DNA from: an uncultured Megasphaera sp.
GTDB lineage: Bacteria; Bacillota; Negativicutes; Veillonellales; Megasphaeraceae
Length of the DNA stretch: 12,108 nucleotides
NCBI GenBank assembly: GCA_937895695.1
Contig: CALBLM010000271.1
Span: 1-12,108 of the forward strand
Direction: 5' to 3'
Translations under genes and position numbers: made by a program
Notes under the pieces: generated by a model
Databases searched by the model: none
Seen by the model: only the letters and a program-made list of their open reading frames with translations
What the model was told of the DNA's origin: nothing
Shown here: piece after piece, positions 6,560-11,831 of the stretch
Layout of the letters: each line of letters starts with the position of its first letter
Numbering within the stretch: position 1 is the stretch's first letter

Positions 6560-7342
6560 GTGAAACGTATAGTAAAAGGTATGATGATTTGCGCTATGAT
6601 GGCATTGAGTATGCCAATGATTTGCGCAGCCGAAGATGCAAAGGAAACGGCGGATACAACAGCAACGGTAACGATTCAAACCGTTACCTCTACAAGCGGT
6701 GATTCACAAGCTGCAGAATGGTTGGAACCGGCAGAAGGTGAATGGTACAGCATTAAGGGAAACTTAGTCATGACTGTACAAGGAAGTACGATTAATGGCT
6801 GTGCTGTTAAGGCCGATACGGGTTGTACATACGATTATCCACGGACCGGTCATTTTCAAGTGACAGAATCTGAAGGACAGCGGTCGATGAAACTCGATTT
6901 ATTGGGCCATAAATCCCATCAGTATTTGATTGTTGATGATAAAATGCCATTGCGTCGGTCCGTACAGCCGGAATATAATGAATCCATAGGCGGTATATAT
7001 ATCGGTATGACGAAAGCTGATTTAGAAGCAGCATATCAGCAACCGAACACTGTCAAGGAAGATCAGGGGATGGAACGATGGGCATATGATGCACACCATA
7101 TGGATGTATATTTGCAAGGCGGTATTGTAATGGCTATTCGCATGTATAAAGGCAGTGATTTGAAATTTGATAAATCGGGCTTGACTGCAGATAGTACAGC
7201 AGAAACGTATGCCCAGACTTATGGATTGGGATCTGCACCTATGATTCCTACAGAAACAGGCGTCGTATCACCGGCATACAAATTACCGCAAGGTGAATAC
7301 CTGCGTTTTGGTGAAAATTTTGTACAGTTAGATGTGATGTAA
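6560..7342 (+). CDS. Secreted protein of unknown function with SmpA-like segment
   Basis: The product has 260 residues from a GTG at 6560, preceded by AAGGGAG at good distance. The frame is open further upstream but there it overlaps the promoter. The N-terminus is a signal peptide: basic MKRIVK, a hydrophobic core, and a cleavage region MICAAEDA near residues 23-24. A Thr/Ser-rich linker (about 28-48) follows. Residues about 55-135 are a beta-rich region with two cysteines (C81, C89) that could form a disulphide. The segment GIYIGMTKADLEAAYQQP (145-162) resembles the 'G.s.Gmtk.evl..yG.P' pattern of SmpA/OmlA-like and DUF4309-like extracytoplasmic domains. I do not recognise the full-length family. 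It is probably exported through Sec to the cell envelope and is flanked by its own promoter and terminator. Confidence 0.7.
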   Translation: MKRIVKGMMICAMMALSMPMICAAEDAKETADTTATVTIQTVTSTSGDSQAAEWLEPAEGEWYSIKGNLVMTVQGSTINGCAVKADTGCTYDYPRTGHFQVTESEGQRSMKLDLLGHKSHQYLIVDDKMPLRRSVQPEYNESIGGIYIGMTKADLEAAYQQPNTVKEDQGMERWAYDAHHMDVYLQGGIVMAIRMYKGSDLKFDKSGLTADSTAETYAQTYGLGSAPMIPTETGVVSPAYKLPQGEYLRFGENFVQLDVM

Positions 7343-7365
7343 TCGGAATCTCTGTACGAAGCGGC

Positions 7366-7399
7366 AAACTTCCTGCCTAATAGGTGGGAAGTTTTTCTT
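7366..7399 (+). terminator. Rho-independent terminator of the secreted-protein gene
   Basis: AAACTTCC (7366-7373) pairs with GGAAGTTT (7387-7394). The stem continues inward through TGCCT/AGGTG with G-T pairs to about 13 base pairs and a three-base loop, followed by a T-rich tract. Confidence 0.85.
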
Positions 7400-7416
7400 T
7401 TTGTATGAAATAGTTA

Positions 7417-7445
7417 TTGACAAATTCGGAGAGTATGCGTATAAT
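7417..7445 (+). promoter_or_regulatory. Consensus promoter of the SAM-riboswitch operon
   Basis: TTGACA (7417-7422) and TATAAT (7440-7445) are separated by 17 bases, a full consensus. Transcription would start near 7452, and the RNA then opens with a small hairpin (CACAAA 7454-7459 with TTTGTG 7463-7468) before the first riboswitch. Confidence 0.88.
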
Positions 7446-7518
7446 ATCGTCAACACAAAGAATTTGTGGTATGTAACAAAGTTATAGACTATAGGGGATA
7501 ATATATTCCATATTTAGC

Positions 7519-7615
7519 TTCATCAAGAGCAGTGGAAGGACTGGCCTAATGAAACTGCGGCAACCTGCGAATGCAAGGTGCCAAATCCAGCAGGAAGAGT
7601 AACCTGGTAGATGAG
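7519..7615 (+). ncRNA. SAM-I (S-box) riboswitch, first copy
   Basis: This is the S-box aptamer, a leader RNA that binds S-adenosylmethionine and ends transcription when SAM is high. The conserved core reads AGAGCAGTGGAAGGACTGGC, then CTAATGAAAC, GCGGCAACC, AAGGTGCCAAATCC and CAGCAGGAA. The closing helix P1 pairs CTTCATC-side bases (7519-7524) with GATGAG (7610-7615). After it, AGCGT (7614-7618) is complementary to ACGCT (7645-7649), the 5' arm of the downstream terminator, so a mutually exclusive antiterminator is visible. Confidence 0.95.
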
Positions 7616-7642
7616 CGTATAATTCAGAAATAGATTGATGAC

Positions 7643-7673
7643 AAACGCTGTCTGCAATGGATGGCGTTTTTTT
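7643..7673 (+). terminator. Riboswitch-controlled terminator, first copy
   Basis: AAACGC (7643-7648) pairs with GCGTTT (7664-7669). The stem continues through TGTCT/GGATG with G-T pairs and is followed by a T-run to 7673. It competes with the antiterminator formed with the P1 3' side. Confidence 0.85.
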
Positions 7674-7778
7674 ATTTCGTATAACATACTATATTGTTTA
7701 TGGATGTTGGCATTATACGGGTGTCGTTTGCTAGGATATGAATTGTTTTATTTTTTCAGTATATCATAGGTATAATGT

Positions 7779-7799
7779 GTACTGATTCAGTGCTTTTTT
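7779..7799 (+). terminator. Possible small extra terminator between the riboswitches
   Basis: GTACTG (7779-7784) pairs with CAGTGC (7788-7793), with one G-T pair, over a three-base loop, and is followed by six T residues. It is short. A TATAAT at 7771-7776 without a good -35 lies just before it, so the local transcription pattern is ambiguous. Confidence 0.35.
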
Positions 7800-7813
7800 G
7801 GAGGGATTGAACA

Positions 7814-7855
7814 ATGCAAATCATATATTGTATGTCATATAATATGAAAACATAA
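7814..7855 (+). CDS. Candidate 13-residue leader peptide between the riboswitches
   Basis: A 13-codon ORF (MQIIYCMSYNMKT) starts at an ATG with a strong GGAGGG (7800-7805) eight bases upstream. Three of its thirteen residues are methionine and one is cysteine. It ends about 30 bases before the second SAM-I aptamer. It could be a translated leader peptide, or a remnant of a gene once controlled by the first riboswitch, or chance. No hydrophobic or catalytic feature suggests a stand-alone function. Confidence 0.3.
   Translation: MQIIYCMSYNMKT
7838..7843 (+). promoter_or_regulatory. Possible second promoter ahead of riboswitch copy 2
   Basis: TATAAT occurs at 7838-7843, with a weak TGCAAA (7815-7820) at 17 bases. 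If used, transcription would start near 7850 and include only the second riboswitch, bypassing the first. It overlaps the small leader ORF, so the two readings are alternatives. Confidence 0.3.
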
Positions 7856-7885
7856 AGGAAGTTTTCATATAGTTTCATATTTAAA

Positions 7886-7984
7886 ATTCATCGAGAGCAG
7901 TGGAAGGACTGGCCTAATGAAGCTGCGGCAACCTGTTTATACAAGGTGCCAAATCCAGCAGGAATCGTAACCTGACAGATGAGT
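7886..7984 (+). ncRNA. SAM-I (S-box) riboswitch, second copy
   Basis: This second aptamer has the same conserved core as the first, differing mainly in the P3 loop and in peripheral bases. P1 pairs ATTCATC (7886-7892) with GATGAGT (7978-7984, one T-G pair). The antiterminator is explicit: CAGATGA (7976-7982), which includes the P1 3' strand, is perfectly complementary to TCATCTG (8007-8013) in the terminator's 5' arm. It lies directly upstream of the PII gene and should repress the PII-permease-dehydrogenase operon when SAM is plentiful. Confidence 0.95.
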
Positions 7985-8002
7985 GAATGATACATGGATA
8001 AG

Positions 8003-8032
8003 AACATCATCTGTTGAAGATGGTGTTTTTTT
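8003..8032 (+). terminator. Riboswitch-controlled terminator, second copy
   Basis: AACATCATCT (8003-8012) pairs with AGATGGTGTT (8018-8027) in a 10-base-pair stem with one T-G pair and a five-base loop, followed by a T-run to 8032. The PII ribosome site and ATG follow from 8076. Confidence 0.88.
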
Positions 8033-8089
8033 ATTAAAATTTTTATGATTGCTTGGGGAAAGTACGGGTATATAGAAAGGAAGATAGGT

Positions 8090-8407
8090 ATGCAGCTTAT
8101 TTGTGCTATTATACGTCCTGAAAAAGTTCATGTTGTTGTCAAATCATTAGAAAAAGAAGGATATAATGCCTTTAGCAGTTGGGGAATTACCGGTCGTGGC
8201 CGACAGAAAGGAATTCAAGTAGGCCCTGTTTTTTATGAAGAAATGCCAAAAAAATTGCTGTATATTGTTGTCCATGACCAAGAAAAAGATGAAGTGATTG
8301 ATATCATTTTACGGCATGCTCGCACGAATGCACAAGGGTGTTCCGGTGACGGTAAAATTTTCGTACAGCCCATTACGGAGACCTATACCATCAGTGATAA
8401 TATTTAA
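8090..8407 (+). CDS. PII-family signalling protein, NifI-like
   Basis: The product has 105 residues. It starts at the ATG at 8090, after AAAGGAAG; an in-frame ATG at 8045 has no ribosome site and lies too close to the terminator. PII proteins are trimers that sense 2-oxoglutarate and adenine nucleotides and bind target enzymes or transporters through the T-loop. Visible parts are MQLICAIIRPEKV (1-13), the T-loop region GRGRQKG (35-41) and YEEMPKK (49-55), the Walker-like B-loop GCSGDGKIFV (83-92), and a C-terminal TETYTI. The shape is closest to the NifI1 branch. The T-loop is altered: the canonical uridylylation Tyr51 context (YRGAEY) and the C-terminal arginines of GlnB/GlnK are missing. 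No nif genes are present. The next gene is a permease 34 bases downstream, so regulation of that transporter is the natural inference. Confidence 0.85.
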   Translation: MQLICAIIRPEKVHVVVKSLEKEGYNAFSSWGITGRGRQKGIQVGPVFYEEMPKKLLYIVVHDQEKDEVIDIILRHARTNAQGCSGDGKIFVQPITETYTISDNI

Positions 8408-8441
8408 AAATTAGATTTTATTAGCAAAGCGGGGGATTGGA

Positions 8442-9977
8442 ATGAAACGATCAGAACGAACAAAGTTAAAAAAATCATTGAGCCCTACGGCTATTTGGGC
8501 AGTAGCGCTGGGCTCGATTATCGGATGGGGGTGTTTTATTCAAGGGGCTAATTGGACAGCCCGTGCCGGTGGACCGTTGCCGTTATTGATAGGCTTTATA
8601 ATAGGCGGCTTATTAATGAGCGTCGTTGGCAGAAGTTACTCCTATATGATTGCCAAGTTTCCTGTTGCCGGTGGTGAATTTGCCTATGCCTATCAAGGTT
8701 ACGGTCGAATTGCTTCTTTTATTTGCGGATGGATGCTGGCATTAGGCTATCTTTCGATTGTAGCATTAAATGCTACAGCATTGCCGGTATTGGCGGGATA
8801 TCTATTTCCAGGTGTTTTTAATCAAGGATTTTTATATACGATTGCTGGATATGATATTTATGCCGGTGAAGTCATCTTATCAGTATCGTTTATCGTTTTG
8901 TTTGGTGTTTTGAATTATTTGGGGGCAAAATTTGTTGGCAATATACAGTTAATCATGGTTCTGATTATGTGTGCGGCTGTGGCTATTTCGTTAGCCGGCG
9001 TAAGCCTGACCGGAAATTTTCATGTCGAAAATTTGTTGCCGGCATATGGAGAAGGAAAATCTTTTGTATCAGGGTTCCTGTCTATTTTGGCATTGGCTCC
9101 TTTTTTATATGTAGGATTTGATTGCATTCCACAGGCAGCGGAAGAATATAACTTTCCGCCGCAAAAGGCGAAACGGCTCATTTCTACGGCCCTATTTGCA
9201 GGGGCACTTATCTATGCAGTTATGGCATTAGTAACAGACGTTGTTATACCTTGGACCGACATGATTCAATTAACTTCTGCCACAGGCGCACCTGTCAAGT
9301 GGCATACAGGTGCGATCATTGATATGGCCATGGGAACGGCCGGCGTAGCGTTTGTTGTCATTGCTGTTTGCATGGGAATTTTTACAGGATTGAATGGTTT
9401 TTTCATGACATCGAGCCGGTTGATTTTTTGTATGGCTCGTGCCAACATGCTTCCCAAAGCGTTTGCGTATATTCATCCGACTTATAAAACACCTAGCACT
9501 TGTGTCGTTTTTGCAACCGCTATTTGCGTGATTTGCCCTTTTTTTGGACGAGAAGTTCTTAATTGGGTTGTGGATATGTGTTCAGTTGGTACAGCATTTG
9601 GGTATTTCTTTACTTGTGCTGGTGCATATATTCTGGTAAAACAGCATGATGGTGCAGAGCATGACAAGCCTATTTCTAAAGTCACGGCAATTGCAGGATG
9701 CTTGATTTCAGCAGCTATTTTATGCTTATTGATTATTCCGGGCTCTCCGGCGTTTATGTCTGTACAAAGTTTTATTGCCTTAGGTATTTGGATATTCTTG
9801 GGATTGGGTTTCTTTGGATATTCATGTAAAAAAATTAAGAATATTTCCAAACGGGAAATGGATTATTTGATTTTAGGGAATGTACAAGTACGTTTAGGTC
9901 TTCGCAAACAGCATAAACAAGAAGACTATCTTATAGGACAATTGGTAGAATGTCATCACAGTGAAACGAAGCAGTAA
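8442..9977 (+). CDS. APC-superfamily amino acid permease
   Basis: The 511-residue protein has about twelve predicted membrane helices. The first contains the unwound substrate-site motif GSIIGWGCFI (about 24-33), corresponding to the GxIGxGxF pattern of APC transporters. FPVAGGEFAYAYQGYG (about 75-90) is the typical second-to-third helix region. The C-terminal tail (about 460-511) is charged and cytoplasmic. Such proteins import amino acids or related compounds by proton or sodium coupling, or exchange them. Control by two SAM-I riboswitches makes methionine, a methionine precursor or a related sulfur compound the most reasonable substrate, but this is inference. The ribosome site GGGGGA is moderate. 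It sits between the PII gene and the dehydrogenase, which starts only 12 bases after its stop. Confidence 0.88.
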   Translation: MKRSERTKLKKSLSPTAIWAVALGSIIGWGCFIQGANWTARAGGPLPLLIGFIIGGLLMSVVGRSYSYMIAKFPVAGGEFAYAYQGYGRIASFICGWMLALGYLSIVALNATALPVLAGYLFPGVFNQGFLYTIAGYDIYAGEVILSVSFIVLFGVLNYLGAKFVGNIQLIMVLIMCAAVAISLAGVSLTGNFHVENLLPAYGEGKSFVSGFLSILALAPFLYVGFDCIPQAAEEYNFPPQKAKRLISTALFAGALIYAVMALVTDVVIPWTDMIQLTSATGAPVKWHTGAIIDMAMGTAGVAFVVIAVCMGIFTGLNGFFMTSSRLIFCMARANMLPKAFAYIHPTYKTPSTCVVFATAICVICPFFGREVLNWVVDMCSVGTAFGYFFTCAGAYILVKQHDGAEHDKPISKVTAIAGCLISAAILCLLIIPGSPAFMSVQSFIALGIWIFLGLGFFGYSCKKIKNISKREMDYLILGNVQVRLGLRKQHKQEDYLIGQLVECHHSETKQ

Positions 9978-9989
9978 GGAGGCTTATTT

Positions 9990-11102
9990 ATGTGGACGTA
10001 TAAACAACCTGTAACGGTTTTGTTTGGAAATGGTACAATACAACAAGTCATACCCTTGGCACACCAACGAGGTTGGAAACGAGGCATTGTTGTAGCGACG
10101 CCTCATGTTGTTGCCAATAGCGTTGTTGATGACTTAGTGCGACAGGGAAAAGAAATTTTAACAGACGTATTTTCGCATATTACACCGAATCCAGATGTAC
10201 AAGATGTCGATGATTGTGCCGATATAATACGAAAAGGAGCGTATGATTTTGTTGTAGCTATTGGTGGCGGCAGTGCTATCGATTTGGCAAAGGCTGCAGC
10301 TTCCGTTGGTTGCACACCAGATTCTATTCGCCTTTATCATGGAACCGGACGTGAGTTGCCACCCAATCATTTACCCTTAGTGGCTGTGCCGACGACGGCA
10401 GGAACGGGCAGTGAAGTTACATCTGTAGCAGTCCTTTCTGATATACGACAGCATAAAAAAAGCCCTATTGCATCGGATAATTTTTTTCCAGAGTATGCGA
10501 TTATTGATCCGGAATTGACCTACGATATGCCAGCCTATTTAACAGCTTGTTGCGGCATGGATGTCTTGTCCCATGCATTAGAAGGGTATTGGAGTATTCA
10601 TCATCAGCCAATTTGTGATATATATGCTGTTCATGCGGCATCGTTGGTTTTTCAGTATTTACGTCAAGCTTGCCAACAACCGAAGAATGCGGAAGCACGT
10701 GAAAAACTATGCGAAGCTTCTGTGATTGCAGGCATGTCCTTTGCATTGCCGAAAACAACAGCATCTCATGCATGCAGTTTTCCCTTGACGAATCAATATC
10801 ATATTCCTCATGGAGAAGCTTGTGGATTGACACTGGATTATTTTGCTCGCTTAAATGGTCAACATGATATACGTGTTCAACAATTAGCACACCAACTAGG
10901 ATTTCAAGACAGCGAAGTCTTAGGCGACGAAATTTTTCAACTAAAAAAAGACATTGGGTTACGGACAGATTTACGAGATTTACAGTTAGATAAAAAGGCG
11001 ATACAAGATCTTGTTGCAGCTAGCCATCATCCCAATGTAAAGAATAATCCCTATCCCATTACAGATGAAATATTACAAGACCTATATCAACGTCTTGTAT
11101 AA
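9990..11102 (+). CDS. Iron-containing (group III) alcohol dehydrogenase
   Basis: The product has 370 residues, with a ribosome site TAAGGAGG directly upstream. The N-terminal NAD(P)-binding domain carries GGGSAIDLAK (92-101) and PTTAGTGSE (134-142). The metal-binding set of this family is present: D191 and H195 in GMDVLSHALEG, H260 in SHACSFPLT, and H274 in HIPHG. A second histidine conserved in many members (HxxxH around 260-264) is replaced by F264. The SFPLT...IPHG pattern recalls the phosphonoacetaldehyde-reductase-like branch, which makes a substrate other than simple short alcohols likely. It is the last gene of the SAM-controlled operon, so a sulfur-containing aldehyde such as methional or 2-(methylthio)acetaldehyde is a reasonable guess; nothing in the sequence proves it. 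No clear terminator follows before 11245. Confidence 0.88.
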   Translation: MWTYKQPVTVLFGNGTIQQVIPLAHQRGWKRGIVVATPHVVANSVVDDLVRQGKEILTDVFSHITPNPDVQDVDDCADIIRKGAYDFVVAIGGGSAIDLAKAAASVGCTPDSIRLYHGTGRELPPNHLPLVAVPTTAGTGSEVTSVAVLSDIRQHKKSPIASDNFFPEYAIIDPELTYDMPAYLTACCGMDVLSHALEGYWSIHHQPICDIYAVHAASLVFQYLRQACQQPKNAEAREKLCEASVIAGMSFALPKTTASHACSFPLTNQYHIPHGEACGLTLDYFARLNGQHDIRVQQLAHQLGFQDSEVLGDEIFQLKKDIGLRTDLRDLQLDKKAIQDLVAASHHPNVKNNPYPITDEILQDLYQRLV

Positions 11103-11155
11103 AATAAAGGTATATTTGACTGTGAAGAAGAACAGGCAGATTCATCAGAAATCAC

Positions 11156-11185
11156 TTGACGTTACATAAGACAAGAAGCTATAAT
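11156..11185 (+). promoter_or_regulatory. Promoter of a plus-strand small RNA
   Basis: TTGACG (11156-11161) and TATAAT (11180-11185) are separated by 18 bases. No protein start follows on this strand for several hundred bases, so a non-coding transcript beginning near 11192 is expected. Confidence 0.7.
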
Positions 11186-11200
11186 AAGCATAGAAAAAGA

Positions 11201-11230
11201 CACTACAACGATACACGGTTCTAGTGTTCC
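11201..11230 (+). repeat. Inverted 5' module, plus-strand arm
   Basis: CACTACAA (11201-11208) is followed by CGGTTCTAGTGTTCC (11216-11230). The same module occurs on the minus strand at 11425-11392, 14 of 15 bases identical in the longer part. Both copies lie within about 10 bases of the inferred transcription starts, so the two convergent RNAs begin alike. Confidence 0.75.
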
Positions 11231-11244
11231 AAGTATAATAAGCA

Positions 11245-11290
11245 AAATAAACCGCCATCATAGTTGGTCGCTAGGAAGGGCGGTTTATTT
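11245..11290. terminator. Shared bidirectional terminator hairpin
   Basis: AAATAAACCGCC (11245-11256) and GGCGGTTTATTT (11279-11290) are perfect 12-base inverted arms. Either strand ends in a U-rich run at the base of the stem (TTTATTT). The stop codon of the minus-strand small ORF (11287-11285) lies inside one arm. It can end both convergent transcripts and perhaps the dehydrogenase operon as well. Confidence 0.7.
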
Positions 11291-11362
11291 GCGTTTTGAA
11301 ACGACAACTAAGATAATAAGCAACATCATAAAAATATATAACATGATGAACAAATTATACAT
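11285..11362 (-). CDS. Small hydrophobic peptide, probable type I toxin
   Basis: The 25-codon ORF (MYNLFIMLYI..., ending VVVSKRK) starts at 11362 and has GGGGG (11375-11371) eight bases upstream. An in-frame ATG two codons earlier (11368) lies too close to that site. One transmembrane helix covers about residues 3-21, followed by a basic tail S-K-R-K. This is the build of membrane-acting type I toxins such as Fst, TxpA and BsrG relatives, though I do not recognise the exact family. A strong promoter lies upstream, a stable hairpin sits next to the ribosome site, and a convergent RNA overlaps the 3' end. Such peptides damage or depolarise the membrane when translated without their antisense RNA. 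A harmless small membrane protein remains possible. Confidence 0.62.
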   Translation of the reverse strand: MYNLFIMLYIFMMLLIILVVVSKRK

Positions 11363-11374
11363 AATCATCACCCC

Positions 11375-11390
11375 CATTCTATACAGAATG
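11375..11390 (-). promoter_or_regulatory. Hairpin next to the toxin ribosome-binding site
   Basis: CATTCT and AGAATG pair perfectly over a four-base loop (GTAT on the minus strand). The last stem base merges into the GGGGG ribosome site at 11375-11371. This may limit access of ribosomes, a common feature of type I toxin mRNAs. Confidence 0.5.
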
Positions 11391-11391
11391 A

Positions 11392-11425
11392 GGAACACAA
11401 GAACCGCCTACCGTTATTTGTAGTG
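11392..11425 (-). repeat. Inverted 5' module, minus-strand arm
   Basis: Read on the minus strand, CACTACAA (11425-11418) is followed after 11 bases by CGGTTCTTGTGTTCC (11406-11392). It is the partner of the module at 11201-11230 and forms the 5' leader of the toxin mRNA. Confidence 0.75.
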
Positions 11426-11436
11426 CCTTGAGCCAT

Positions 11437-11466
11437 ATTTTACATGAATGCAGGTGTAAATGTCAA
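11437..11466 (-). promoter_or_regulatory. Promoter of the small hydrophobic peptide gene
   Basis: On the minus strand, TTGACA (11466-11461) and TAAAAT (11442-11437) are 18 bases apart, with a TG just before the -10. Transcription would start near 11430, giving a leader of about 70 bases. Confidence 0.75.
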
Positions 11467-11536
11467 CGAGTACAGAGTAATGAGAAAATACCCGTAAAGA
11501 TAGGTTAAAAACTATACATGAAATAATTTGGGCATA

Positions 11537-11574
11537 AAAAAACTTCCACTCACTACAATGAATGGAAGTTTTTT
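11537..11574. terminator. Terminator of tRNA-Thr (symmetrical hairpin)
   Basis: AAAAAACTTCCACTCA (11537-11552) pairs with TGAATGGAAGTTTTTT (11559-11574) over a six-base loop. It lies a few bases past the tRNA 3' end on the minus strand and could also work on the plus strand. Confidence 0.88.
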
Positions 11575-11578
11575 GATT

Positions 11579-11654
11579 TGGAGCCACTAATAGGATTTGA
11601 ACCTACGACCCTCTCATTACGAATGAGATGCTCTGCCAACTGAGCTATAGTGGC
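11579..11654 (-). tRNA. tRNA-Thr (anticodon CGT)
   Basis: Read on the minus strand, the gene folds into a full cloverleaf. The acceptor stem is GCCACTA/TAGTGGC, the D-arm GCTC...GAGC, the anticodon arm TCTCA-TTCGTAA-TGAGA with anticodon CGT, the variable loop GGGTC, and the T-arm GTAGG-TTCAAAT-CCTAT. The discriminator T and the 3' CCA are encoded (TCCA at 11582-11579). It decodes ACG threonine codons. Its own promoter and terminator make it a single-gene unit. Confidence 0.96.
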
Positions 11655-11666
11655 AGGTACTCTATT

Positions 11667-11695
11667 AGTATAACGTGTTTACATGAATTTGTCAA
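11667..11695 (-). promoter_or_regulatory. Promoter of tRNA-Thr
   Basis: On the minus strand TTGACA (11695-11690) and TATACT (11672-11667) are separated by 17 bases, and the tRNA begins 12 bases after the -10 box. Confidence 0.88.
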
Positions 11696-11732
11696 ATTTT
11701 TTATTGATGTTATTTTATAGAGAATACGTTAT

Positions 11733-11748
11733 ATGAATACATATTCAT
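11733..11748. promoter_or_regulatory. Perfect palindrome upstream of the regulator gene
   Basis: ATGAATA (11733-11739), CA, TATTCAT (11742-11748) is a 7-2-7 inverted repeat ending nine bases before the -35 box of the downstream promoter. Size and position suit a binding site for a dimeric regulator. Confidence 0.4.
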
Positions 11749-11756
11749 CCGTTTTA

Positions 11757-11785
11757 TTGTAAAATACGAGCATATACGCTATACT
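11757..11785 (+). promoter_or_regulatory. Promoter of the regulator gene
   Basis: TTGTAA (11757-11762) and TATACT (11780-11785) are spaced by 17 bases, with the ATG at 11832 behind AAGGTG. Confidence 0.65.
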
Positions 11786-11831
11786 ATCCATAACGGTATA
11801 AGAAATTCGATGATGGGTAAGGTGTGGAAAT

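Larger units (their letters stand above)
11192..11295 (+). ncRNA. Candidate antisense RNA (antitoxin) of a type I TA-like locus
   Basis: This is the inferred transcript from the strong promoter at 11156-11185 to the hairpin at 11245-11290. It contains no ORF of note. Its 5' part can fold with ACACTA (11200-11205) pairing TAGTGT (11222-11227). Its 3' end overlaps the 3' end of the small hydrophobic ORF on the other strand, including the stop codon, so it is antisense to that mRNA. The boundaries are estimates. Confidence 0.55.

Noticed and set aside
7674..7778. Hidden gene between the two riboswitches
   Set aside because: No ORF with a ribosome site was found. The stretch is A-T rich with nothing recognisable apart from the small ORF further on.
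8045..8089. Upstream ATG start for the PII protein
   Set aside because: It has no ribosome site, lies just after the riboswitch terminator, and would add 15 residues not found in PII proteins.
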